Assembly: GCA_023014365.1 (NCBI GenBank)
Contig: JAEBUN010000005.1
Span: forward strand, 2,356,001-2,420,000
Source of the DNA: Lepiota brunneoincarnata
Lineage: Eukaryota > Basidiomycota > Agaricomycetes > Agaricales > Agaricaceae
Reading direction: 5' to 3'
DNA length: 64,000 nucleotides
Shown in pieces: positions 55,433 to 64,000 of this stretch; the first letter of the stretch is position 1; each line of letters opens with the position of its first letter. Both the position numbers and the translations under genes were made by a program. The notes beneath the pieces were generated by a model. The model worked only from the letters and a program-made list of their open reading frames with translations, was not told the DNA's origin and made no database searches.

Positions 55433-57628
55433 ATGCCTCCTAGGTCTACTCGCTCTTCTCAGGGAGCGGGGGCTCCTCCGCCGGCGGATCCTTTGTCACC
55501 GGACCCCCTCACTATGGCTATCTCCCGCACTCAGGACGCCCCCCCCGGCTCCTCTCGCCCTGGCTACAGCTCTGCATCGCAGGCTGCTGCTCCTGCTCCG
55601 GCTGCCGAGGCCCCCAAAAGGCCTCGCAAGTCCGCCGTCTACCCGGATGACGCCCCGGTGACCCCCCGTCCCAAGCGCACCTGCACGCCCGAGCCCTCCG
55701 CCCCTCTGAGGCAGGAGCTCGACCTCGAATTGGTCTCCGGCTCCTCCAGGATGGCTGTTGATCCTGGAGCCGAGCCGTCCCCCGGCCCTGCATTTGTGGA
55801 GGAGGAGGAGGATTCCGAGTTCGTCCCCACCTTCCTCGCCCTTTCCTGCAATCCTGCGGATGCAGAGGGTGAGGCTGGGGTCGTGGCGGACGCTCTCGAC
55901 GTAGTCGCGCTGTGGCTGGAGAGGGCCAAGTGCGGCAACCTTTCTGAAGGCGGCAGCATGGAGGTTGCTCGCTCCCTGGCCAGGCTCTTTCACGAGGTGG
56001 AAGAGCATGACTGGGACGACATCCCCTTCACGGAGGGCAAGTGCACCCTGAGGCTCCATGAGTGGGCTTCTGAGGTGTATGGTCCGTCCAGGCCGAGCAC
56101 CCCAACCCCTGCGCAAGGGAAGGGCAAACGGCCAGACTCTGCTGCGCCCGCCGCCCCTGTTGGGGTGGCTGGCAGTATGCACGCCCCCTCTCCTAGGGCC
56201 TCTGTGGCTCCTATGGAGGTGGATGGCGCTCCTCAGGTGGGTGGCTCATGCCGCACCCCTTGGGAGGGTAACCTCCCCCTGCCTCCTGCTCCGGTGGAGG
56301 ATTTGGGGCGTTTCCCTGCTGGGTATGCGTGTCCTGCGCCTACTCAGCAATTTTTCAGGAACCTGGCCCGTACGGGGTTGGGCAATCCTGTCCCAGTGGC
56401 TCGCAACCCCAGCGCGGGGCAGCGGCCATCTCACATCAGGGTGGCGCGAGCCACCAACGTTCCTCCGCTGTCGGCGGCGGACAGGGCTAGGTTGGCTGCG
56501 AGGCCTCCCCCTGGTCCCCCCCCTCCGTGCGTCAATTTGGCTACCAAGCCTCGCTCCCCGCCCTGCTCCTATGCGGCTGCGGCTGTCTCGTCCCCGTCAG
56601 GTCTCGTCGACCTGGCACGTGCTCTCCCGGGGCTGCCTTCCCATAAGGTGGTCTCGTTTCATCGGCAGGCAGCAGCCGCCCAGCAGCCACCCAAGGCTCC
56701 CAAGCCTAGGATGACTACATCCAGGCCCTCGCGCAAGCAGGTCATGCTCACCCTCGCAGGAGGCGGTCTCCCAGTTAATCTGGGCCCCGTCGTCTGCGCA
56801 GAGATTCATCGGGTGGCGGCCGCCGCTCTGGCATCTGCGGGCTCACTCGTTCGCATCGAGCGGGTCCAGCAGATGGACTCACATGTAGCTTGCTACACCA
56901 CCGCCATGCCCAGCGAACTGGACATCGGCACTATCAGGAATGCGGTCCACGCAAACTGGCCTCAGGCCGTCATGGACGCGAACCTTCCTCGGTCGAAGAG
57001 CTACCTCAAGCTCCTCGACGCACCTATGTTCCAGGGCGGTCAGCCCTGGCTCACGCCCAACAGGGTAGTCAAGGCCATGCAGCGCTCTGTGTGGTCTGAG
57101 TATTTTGTGCTGGCCACCAGGCCGCACATTGTCAAGAACTTGAGGGCTGCCAACACGGCCACCATGTTCTTCGAGATCTGGGACTCCCAGCAGGGGTCCA
57201 ACGCGAAGACAGTCTCTCGACGCGTCATCACTATCGACGGCACTCTGTGTAGGATTATCCCCGCGAAGGCCAACCCCGGCATCCCCCTCTGCCAGCGCTG
57301 TTGGAAGTGGGGGCACCCTTCTCTAGCCTGCCAACGCGAGGCTATCCGCTGCTCTCACTGCGGCGGCCCGCACTCCCCGACTAACCATCGGGCGTTCGCA
57401 TCATGCTGTAAGGGGCAACCTAATCACAGGCCGCCCATTCCCCCCACCCCCGCTGACTGCCCCTGCCCTCACGCGCCCGTTTGCATGAATTGTGGGGGCG
57501 CTCATGCCGCTTCGGCTTCAGCCTGCCCATTCTGGGCTCACCACTTTGATCGGGAGTGGATTGAGCGCCGGTATGATTCTCCGGTAAGGGTTCGTTCCCC
57601 GCCGCGTCAACCTTGCTTACCCCAATGA
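55433..57628 (+). CDS. LINE-A ORF1 protein, intact (731 aa), gag-like with zinc knuckles
   Basis: Nucleic-acid-binding protein of a Tad-like LINE. The N-terminus is Pro/Ala-rich with basic stretches (KRPRKSAVYPDD, RPKRTCTPEP). An acidic and helical segment (FVEEEEDSEFVPTF ... ARLFHEVEEHDWDDIPF) spans about residues 120-215, and a Pro-rich linker runs to about 430. A conserved region (QVMLTLAGGGLPVNLGPVVC to DANLPRSKSYLKLLDAPMF) follows. Zinc knuckles at about 620-705 are CQRCWKWGHPSLAC, CSHCGGPHSPTNH and CMNCGGAHAASASAC. The stop TGA overlaps the ORF2 ATG as ATGA at 57625-57628, suggesting termination-reinitiation. It is 93 codons longer than A6 in the linker. Confidence 0.92.
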   Translation: MPPRSTRSSQGAGAPPPADPLSPDPLTMAISRTQDAPPGSSRPGYSSASQAAAPAPAAEAPKRPRKSAVYPDDAPVTPRPKRTCTPEPSAPLRQELDLELVSGSSRMAVDPGAEPSPGPAFVEEEEDSEFVPTFLALSCNPADAEGEAGVVADALDVVALWLERAKCGNLSEGGSMEVARSLARLFHEVEEHDWDDIPFTEGKCTLRLHEWASEVYGPSRPSTPTPAQGKGKRPDSAAPAAPVGVAGSMHAPSPRASVAPMEVDGAPQVGGSCRTPWEGNLPLPPAPVEDLGRFPAGYACPAPTQQFFRNLARTGLGNPVPVARNPSAGQRPSHIRVARATNVPPLSAADRARLAARPPPGPPPPCVNLATKPRSPPCSYAAAAVSSPSGLVDLARALPGLPSHKVVSFHRQAAAAQQPPKAPKPRMTTSRPSRKQVMLTLAGGGLPVNLGPVVCAEIHRVAAAALASAGSLVRIERVQQMDSHVACYTTAMPSELDIGTIRNAVHANWPQAVMDANLPRSKSYLKLLDAPMFQGGQPWLTPNRVVKAMQRSVWSEYFVLATRPHIVKNLRAANTATMFFEIWDSQQGSNAKTVSRRVITIDGTLCRIIPAKANPGIPLCQRCWKWGHPSLACQREAIRCSHCGGPHSPTNHRAFASCCKGQPNHRPPIPPTPADCPCPHAPVCMNCGGAHAASASACPFWAHHFDREWIERRYDSPVRVRSPPRQPCLPQ

Positions 57629-60600
57629 ATAGGGACCATCAGGAACCTAGGAGATTGAGGAGAGCATGCCGTGTCTGGTCTCAGAATGTATTCCGTAGTT
57701 ACATTCTTGTAGACTCTCTGCTAGAGCAATTCAAGGATGACGTTGATATGTTCTTACTACAGGAGCCGCCTTGGCGCTCCATCCACCGCGTTCCGTCCTC
57801 CTCTGACCCTGATGGGGATGAGGTTGTCGGGGCGCCCAAGCATACGGAGTGGCTGTGTTTGTTCTGCCCTCCTTCTTCCCCGGGTCAGCCTCCTCGGGTT
57901 ATGGCATATGTACATAACCGGATGATGCGGCTCCGCCCCTCGCTTTGGCGTGACATCGTCGATCACCGTGACGTCATGGCCATCTCCATGTTTTTGCATG
58001 GGGAGGCCGTGTACTTTCTCAACGTCTACTCGGACGACAGACAGTCGGGCATTCGCTATCTTGCGGATGTGGTTGACTCTCTCCCGCAGTGCGCCCTCAT
58101 GTCGGGGGACTTTAACTGCTGATCGCCGCAGTGGGATCCGTGGGCCCCCCACAATCCCGCTGCTGCCGCCTCCCTGCTGGAAATGGCGGACTCATTGGGC
58201 CTGAATCTCTTGCTCCCTGAGAACCCAGGCCCCACACACTTCCCCTTTGAGGAGGGGCTTGCTTCTACCATGATCGACCTCGTGTTTGCAAGGGCGACTG
58301 CAGGCCATCTGCTGCTTCCCACACGGTGTCCCGATCTGTGGGGTCAATCTGACCACTGCCCCCTTCGGATCATTATCCCCCTGGAAGCCTTCGAGGTGGC
58401 TGTGCCCAGGCGCTCGCTGAAGCGGGACTCGGATGAGGAGGCCGAGTTCCTAGCTGAGGTTTCGACGGGGCTTATGGGCCTGGATTATCCAGACCTGGGC
58501 TCATCTGACAGGATCGACGAGGTGGCCCTGGCTATCTCTGCGGTCTTCTCCGAGGCGTGGCTCGCCCACTCCAAGGAGATCTGCATTGTCTCACGGTCTA
58601 AACCGTGGTGGGACGACGAGTGCTTGCGCACTTACGCGGTGTATTCTCGGTCTTGGGACCGGGGGGACACTCGCACATTTAAGCGGACCTGGAAGGCCGC
58701 CAAGCGCAGGTTCTTCGATGAGCGCATCAAGGAAATTGCTTCTACCAACAAGTGCCCCTGGGACCTGATGGATTGGGTCAGGGCACGCAAGTTGCCTCCC
58801 TGCGAGGCGATCCGCTATTGCGATCACCCCTGCAACACTCTCGAGGAACTCTGGGAAGGGCTCCACGGCTCTTACAACGCCGCCAACGACCGCCCGGTCG
58901 ATGTCGGGGTGCTTGATCAGATCGATCCGCTCCCACCGCGGGAGTGGCCAGTCTTCTCCGACTTGGAGATGCACGAGGCTCTGCGCGCGTGCTCCTCTCT
59001 GTCCTCACCCGGTCCGGACCACGTCACGTGGACACACCTCAAGTCCGTTCTGGCGGGCCCGACGGTCACCCGTTTGGTCTGTTGGATTGCCGATGCCTGC
59101 ATGGAGTGCGGGCATTGGCCTCGTCACTTTAAGGAGAGCGTGTCGGTTATCATACCGAAGCCTGGCAAGCCCTCCTATGCCACTCCGAAGGCGTTCAGGC
59201 CGATCGTCCTTCTCAACACTCTTGGTAAACTAATCGAGAAAATGATCTCGCGCCGCTTGCAGTTTGAGGCTGTCAAGTTCGGCGTGTTTCATCCGAACCA
59301 GTTTGGCGGCGTGATCCAGCGGTCCACCGAAGATGCTGGTGCCTACCTCGTGCACCTTGTCCATGCCGGGTGGGCCCGCGGGTTGAAGACGAGTGTTCTC
59401 GCCTTCGACATCGCACAGTTTTTCCCATCCCTGAGTCATGGGATGCTTCTCATGGTTCTGGCTCGGCAGGGGTTCTCCCCTTGCGTGGGCTGGTTCTTCG
59501 CTTCTTATCTCACGGGGAGGTTTACCAGCTACACCTGGAACTCCTTCCTGTCTGAACCGTTCCGGGCAGAGGTGGGGGTGGGCCAGGGGTCTGCCCTCTT
59601 ACCCGTCCTGTCCGGCCTCTACTTGGCTCCCGCCATGTACATTATCGAGCGGAGGCTCCCTCAACCAGGCCTTTTGCTCCTGTCTTATGTCGACGATGGT
59701 ACCATCGTGGCGCAGGCCTGGGACCTGGACGCTAACTGCGCCCTGCTCTGCAGATCTTACGAGGTTGTCCATGACACCTTTACCCAGTTTGCACTTGTCG
59801 TGGAGCACGACAAGTCCAAACTTTTCCACTTCTCACGGGATCGTTCTGGTGAGAACCCCCTGGTGGACTTGGGGTTTCCCCCATTTACCGGCGCTACTCC
59901 CCTGCGGCCTAAGACCTATTGGAGGTACTTGGGTTTCTATTTCGATCGTGCCCTTACATTTAAGGAGCATGTTCAGTTCTACTCTACCAAGGCTATCTCC
60001 ACAGTCAAGGCCATGGGGATGCTTGGTAACTCCGTCCGGGGGCTTCTGCCTGACCAGAAGCGCCTTCTGTATTGGTCATGTGTGGTTCCTATAGCCACGT
60101 ACGGCTTTCGTCTGTGGTATTACCGGGGTGCCAGGTGTAAGGGCGCTTTGGACCACCTTCACCGGATGCAGCGTCGGGCTGCACTCTGGATCACCAGCGC
60201 CTTTAGGACATCGCCCGATGGGGGGGTTGGGGCCATTGCGGGCCTGATCCCCATTCATCTTCATCTCCGGAAGCTTCGTGACTGTGCCAAGTTGCGGTAC
60301 GCCACGCTTGCTCCGGGCCACCCCGTTCGTGCCCTCCTTGGCTGGGGCTACAGCGGCGATCTCTGGTCCCATGTCCAGTCCATAGCCAGGCTCCCTCCCC
60401 GTGAGCTGATCAAGGTGAAGGGGCCTGTTGTCGACGCTAACCAGCGTCTTGCTGCCCTGGCTGGGCCCTTCGACGCGGTGGCGCCGGAGGCCTGGCCGGG
60501 GCGTCGTCTCTTGGATGTGTACCCCGAGCGGGTCCGCTTCCATTCCTACAACCGTGGGGCGGAGGATGCCCTTACGGCCCATGTCGCGGCCCTTGACCGG

Positions 60601-61510
60601 GTTCTGGCCCGGGCGCAGGCTGGTCCGGGGGTTCTGGTGGCAGCGACGGACGCGAGTCTGCCGCCCCGCCGGGTCCACCAGGTGGTTTCGGCCACCCAGG
60701 TTTTCCGGGGGCTGGACTGCATCCATGCGGTCTGGCTTCCGGGGGGGAAGGTTACGGCTCCCGAGGCCGAGCTTTTCGCCATCTGGCTGGCGGTGTCCAA
60801 GGCAGTTTCTGTCGAGGGCGCCGCTAGTCTTGTCTTGTTCACCGACTCAATGGCTTCAGCCAGGCGGGCGGTGGACCTGTCAGTGCACTCCGCCCAGGGT
60901 CATTCCTTGGCAGTCTGCCGCCTTCTCGCCGGGTGGTTCGCCAGAGGTCCAGCCTGCTCAGTCCATTTCTGGGAGGTCCCTTCACGTGCAAAGTGGCCTT
61001 TCCACACTCAGGTACACGACTTCACTCGGTCGTTGCCCCCCGTTGGGGTAGGGGCTCGTCCCTGGGCCTTGCTTGACTACCTCCGCAAGGAGGAAGTATG
61101 GTCGTGTCAGGACTGCTGGATCGACTTGTTCCAGGATCCTGACCATTGCAGGCATGGTTTCCTCCAGCTCGCCAGGGACGATGACCGTCCCCTTCGCCCC
61201 ACGTATCTCCACAGTGGAGCCTGGATTCCGCATGCTCACTCGGTGTCAGTAATGGCCCGGATGACGCGTGCCATTCTTAACCACACGCCGATAGGGGGCT
61301 ATCAGAGGCGCTTTTTCCCACAGGAAGACTATTCCTGTCGCTGCAGGTTTTGGGAGGAAACTTGTGAGCACGTGTTCCGGAGCTGCCCTAGGCACCCCAT
61401 GACGGGGGTCCCAGCTACGGTCGAGGCTCTCATTGCTTTCCTCGAGGTGTCCCCGACCGCATTCGTGTTCGCTGAGAGGGCCGGGCCCCCCCCCGGGGGG
61501 TATCGGCTAG
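57625..61510 (+). pseudogene. LINE-A ORF2 polyprotein (endonuclease-RT-RNase H), single TGA
   Basis: About 1295 codons. The APE endonuclease (1-~240) has QNVFRSYIL, LLQEPPW, MSGDFNC and SDHCPLRI. TGA at 58120-58122 (codon 166, Arg in other copies) is the only internal stop. RT motif A (FDIAQFFPSL) is near residue 594, motif B reads GVGQGSALLPVLSG, and YVDD is at about 688. The RNase H core acids are in VAATDASLP (~1007), EAELFA (~1050) and FTDSMA (~1072). The zinc motif CRCRFWEETCEHVFRSC is near 1237. One extra C in the run at 61486-61493 moves the frame past the usual TAG (61508-61510), so translation would continue to 61887. Stop suppression or one reversion would restore the N-terminal defect. 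Confidence 0.92.
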
Positions 61511-61580
61511 TAGCTCTGCCTGGCGCCTGGTTGGGTCCGGGCCGGGGCGTTGGTTATTCCCCTGCTGTCTTCGGGTGGTG

Positions 61581-61636
61581 TGTAGGGATTTACGCAGGAA
61601 TTGACCCCTATCCCCCGATGAGGGGGGGGACCTCGT
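61581..61636 (+). promoter_or_regulatory. LINE-A 3' UTR conserved module with GATGA-loop hairpin
   Basis: TGTAGGGATTTACG, then GGAATTGACCCCTA, then hairpin CCCCCGATGAGGGGG (61612-61626) and GGACCTCG. Other LINE-A copies have a GATAA loop (for example near 51121). The block before the hairpin is shared with LINE-B, whose loop is different. Probably an RNA element acting in RT recognition or 3' end formation. Confidence 0.65.
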
Positions 61637-61849
61637 TTCGGCTTTGTTCCCGTGCCGTGCGCTGGGCGGCAGCCGTCTTCCCGCCTCCGTTTACTCAGGG
61701 CAGCTTCGTCCTGGGCATGGGGAAATGCATGCCCGCATCTGCGGTCACACGTTGTATGTACAGATACCCTGTAGTGTACGGCTCAGTTGTTTGTACTGTG
61801 GTGCATAGCTGCACATGGCCTCCCTACGCGGCCCGTGTAACAAATTGGA

Positions 61850-61884
<35 letters not shown>

Positions 61885-61886
<2 letters not shown>

Positions 61887-62312
61887 ATCAGAAGGTCGTT
61901 GGCTGTTGGGCCCCGCGCTTGTCCTATAAGTGTGGCCTCCCAGCGGGTTGGGATGTCCCTCTGCTGCCATTGCTGGTGGTGGGGGCACCCGACTAATGTA
62001 TGCAGGGCGCGATTCCCGACCTGCCCCCTCTGCTCCGAGCCTCACAGCAAGGAGAACCACAGGTTGATGGCAGGGTGCTGCAAGGCCCACCCCAACGTGA
62101 ACCCACCGGTTGCCAGCACCGCTGAAGGCGCTCCGTGCCCTCACCAGTCCCGATGCAGGAATTGTGGCGGCCCCCATGCTGCCCACGACAAGAAATGCCC
62201 TTTCTGGCGCAAGCGTTCTGAAGATGGCTGGGCCAAGAAACGTTATCAGGAGGTACGCGGTTCCCCTACCACCCCCAAGGTCTCGCTAACTCAGCCTAGG
62301 AGTAATGCCTAG
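61885..62312 (+). pseudogene. LINE-B ORF1 C-terminus in B10
   Basis: Open frame to the natural stop at 62310-62312 with zinc knuckles CCHCWWWGHPTNVC, CPLCSEPHSKENH and CRNCGGPHAAHDKKC, ending LTQPRSNA. It overlaps the ORF2 ATG by 8 bp (62305-62312). Confidence 0.9.
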
Positions 62313-64000
62313 GTACCTGAACGAGTTACGTATATGCTCTCAGAATGTAAACTGTAATTACATTCTGCTGGACTCTTATCTCGAGTTATATAAAAATGAC
62401 TTTGATGTCTTGTTCGTGCAAGAACCTCCTTGGCGAAACCTCCGTAAGGCTCCCTCTACTGTCTCTAGGGATGGGGAGGATGTTGTGGGCGCCCCGCTCC
62501 ATCCGGAGTGGGTGTGCATCTGGAACCCTCAGCCGGGCGATTCATCCCCGCGGGTGCTGGCTTATGTCCACTCGAGGCTGTCTTATGAACGTCTATTCGG
62601 ATGACCGCCACACCGCCATCCTGGCCCTTTGGGGGCTGGTGGATTCTCTGCCTGCCATGACCTACATGGCAGGCAACTTTAATTGTCACTCGGAGCAGTG
62701 GGATCCTAATCGGGTCTCGCATCTGGGAATCGCCCAGTCTCTCTTGGAGGTTGGGATGGATCTGGGGCTTGATTTGGTGCTCCTGGTGGTTCCAGGCCCG
62801 ACTCACTTCCCACACGATACGAATCTGTCACCATCGGTAATCAATCTCGTCTTCCTCCCGATGGCTCGAGATCCCAATCTCAGGCCCCTGATCAATCTGG
62901 AGATGCGCGGTCCTTCGGATCACGCTCCTCTTACTCTGGTTCTTCTGGTCACTCGCTTTATGACTGGAGTGATCCACCAAGTTCTGAAGCCCGATAGCGA
63001 CGAGGAGTCGAAGTTTGTGGTGCAGATATGTGAGGGGCTCGCCGCTCTGCAGATGCCCTTGGACACCCCTGCGGAGGTGGAGTCTGTGGCATTGGCTGTG
63101 GCTCGTATCATCTCCCAGGCCTGGGACGCCTTCTCTGAGGAGGCGTTCATTGTTGGTCGGTCTAATCCCTGGTGGAATGACGACTGTACCGCTGCCATTA
63201 GGGCGTATCGGGCCTCCCCCTTGGGGGAGGTGTGGTACGAGTTCCGGTGGACCGCTAAGGCCATCAAACACAAGTTCTTCGATGAGAAGATCGAGGAGAT
63301 TGCCTCTGCCAACAAGCGCCCCTGGGACCTGATGGCCTGGGTTAAACAGCGCAAGTTGCCCGCGTGCGACGCGATTCAGCATGGTAGCGTGCCGTGTCAT
63401 GACATGGGCTCCCTGTGGGACACCCTTCACGGGACCTACAACACGGCCTCTGGCCGCGCTGTGGATCCCTCTGTGCTGGACGCTCTCCCTGCACAGGCGG
63501 AGAGAGCGTGGTATTCTTTCTCCGCTTTGGAGCTCGAGGACATTTTATGTTCTTGTGCGAAGAAGTCTGCTCCCAGACCTGACCATGTTACGTGGTCGTA
63601 TCTGAAGGACATTGTGGTGGATCGAGCGTCCTGCCGCATGTTCGTTGATCTCGCCAATGCCTGCCTGACAGCAGGGCATTGGCCTGATTATTTCAAGGAG
63701 TCTAACTCAGTGGTCATACCTAAACCGGGGAAGCCCTCATACTCCACCCCCAAGGCTTTCCAGCCGGTTGTGTTGCTTAACACGTTGGGCAAACTTGTGG
63801 AGAAGATGATCTCCAACCGCCTCCAGTTTGACTGCGTCAAATGGGGGGTGTTCCATCCCAACCAGGTTGGCAGTATCCGCCAGAAGTCCACTGAGGACGC
63901 CGGGTTGATCCTCACTCATCTTGTTCGTGTGGGATGGGCTCGGGGACTGTGGACTAGCGTTGTAGCCTTCGACATCGCTCAGTTCTTCCCCTCGCTGAAT
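62305..64000 (+). pseudogene. LINE-B ORF2 N-terminal half in B10, endonuclease deleted and mutated
   Basis: Starts MPRYLNELRICSQNVN with FVQEPPW, then loses about 110 bp near 62580, shifting frame. From 62584 the frame is open to the window edge: MNVYSDD, the motif GDFN changed to GNFN (catalytic Asp to Asn), SDHAPLTLV, RSNPWWNDDCTAAIRAY, RT start VIPKPGKPSYSTPKAF and motif A VVAFDIAQFFPSLN as the window ends. The N-terminal fragment cannot be an active endonuclease. Confidence 0.9.

Larger units (their letters stand above)
55317..61884 (+). mobile_element. Full-length, near-intact LINE-A copy A11
   Basis: 6568 bp from the 5' terminus TCCCTTCTTGGAAG, shared with A6, to an A tail at 61855-61884. 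Both ORFs are nearly open: ORF1 is intact and ORF2 has one TGA and a C-run slip at its very end. High CpG content compared with A1 suggests it is young. Flanks are LINE-B RT (left) and LINE-B ORF1 (right), with no target duplication, so one flank was probably rearranged. Confidence 0.93.
61885..64000 (+). mobile_element. LINE-B copy B10, truncated left, runs off right edge
   Basis: Begins within ORF1 near the zinc-knuckle region directly after the A tail of A11 and extends through ORF2 into RT motif A at the window end. It has a deletion of about 110 bp at 62580 within the endonuclease. Many CpG-type transitions are visible. Confidence 0.9.

Noticed and set aside
55350..55661. Leu/Arg-rich plus-strand ORF upstream of LINE-A ORF1
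   Set aside because: An out-of-frame shadow of the 5' UTR and ORF1 start. The same frame in A6 is opened and closed at different points.
60076..60726. Antisense ORF over LINE-A RNase H with repeated occurrence in several copies
   Set aside because: Recurrence is explained by the copies being homologous. No start context, splice sites or domain, and the frame is broken in several copies.
60428..61051. Long ORF in a second frame over LINE-A RNase H, rich in Arg, Pro and Ser
   Set aside because: The same shadow frame appears in each LINE-A copy (17610-16987, 27606-26983, 34967-35590, 39542-40165). It has no domain and arises from the G+C-rich codons of ORF2.

Overview
The window looks like a filamentous fungal, probably basidiomycete (Agaricomycete-type), heterochromatic block. 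The reasons are Tad-like LINEs with zinc-knuckle ORF1 and APE endonuclease/RT/RNase H ORF2, a chromodomain Ty3/gypsy element carrying a spliced antisense gene with 51-57 bp introns, a fungal Tc1-like transposon, and a Ty1/copia fragment. I found no host single-copy gene, rRNA, tRNA or CRISPR array. Essentially every base can be assigned to mobile elements nested in one another. Names used here: LINE-A copies A1-A11, LINE-B copies B1-B10, retroposon C copies C1-C2, LTR copies L1-L3.

Layout. 1-1893: LINE-B fragments B1-B3. 1894-8969: LINE-A copy A1 (+), split by LINE-A copy A2 (-, 2890-8268), which is itself split by a complete Tc1-like transposon (3668-5273). 8970-14594: an internally deleted chromovirus with gag, PR-RT, chromodomain, an intact antisense Zn-cluster gene and a 3' LTR. 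14595-18617: retroposon C1, split by A3. 18618-24109: a copia RT fragment split by A4, which holds B4, which in turn holds a 43-bp LINE-A insertion (A5). 24110-54633: one full-length LINE-B (B5, minus strand) spread over 30.5 kb by later insertions: a truncated Tc1 copy, full-length LINE-A A6 (with solo LTR L1), A7/A8, an LTR-bounded cargo (L2, B6, A9, L3), and full-length LINE-B B7, which contains A10, which contains C2. 54634-64000: B8 and B9 fragments, near-intact LINE-A A11 (55317-61884), and LINE-B B10 running off the right edge.

How the parts work together. LINE-A and LINE-B share a bicistronic plan: ORF1 overlaps ORF2 by ATGA in A and ATGCCTAG in B. They also share a 3' UTR sequence/stem-loop module and a 3' terminal sequence before the A tail. 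Retroposon C carries about 50 nt nearly identical to the LINE-A 3' end, so it is plausibly mobilised in trans by the LINE-A machinery. Almost all LINE and C insertions have a G directly after the A tail. The RNase H domain of LINE-B has lost two of its three core acidic residues in every copy I could read, while LINE-A keeps them.

Older copies show CpG-to-TpG/CpA decay, consistent with cytosine methylation. Many ORFs are broken by nonsense codons or homopolymer slips. Probably functional reading frames are limited to the Tc1 transposase, the chromovirus antisense gene, LINE-A11 ORF1, and (but for one stop codon and a C-run slip) LINE-A11 ORF2. Such a gene-free nest of retroelements resembles a fungal centromere or other constitutive heterochromatin, which is an inference only.
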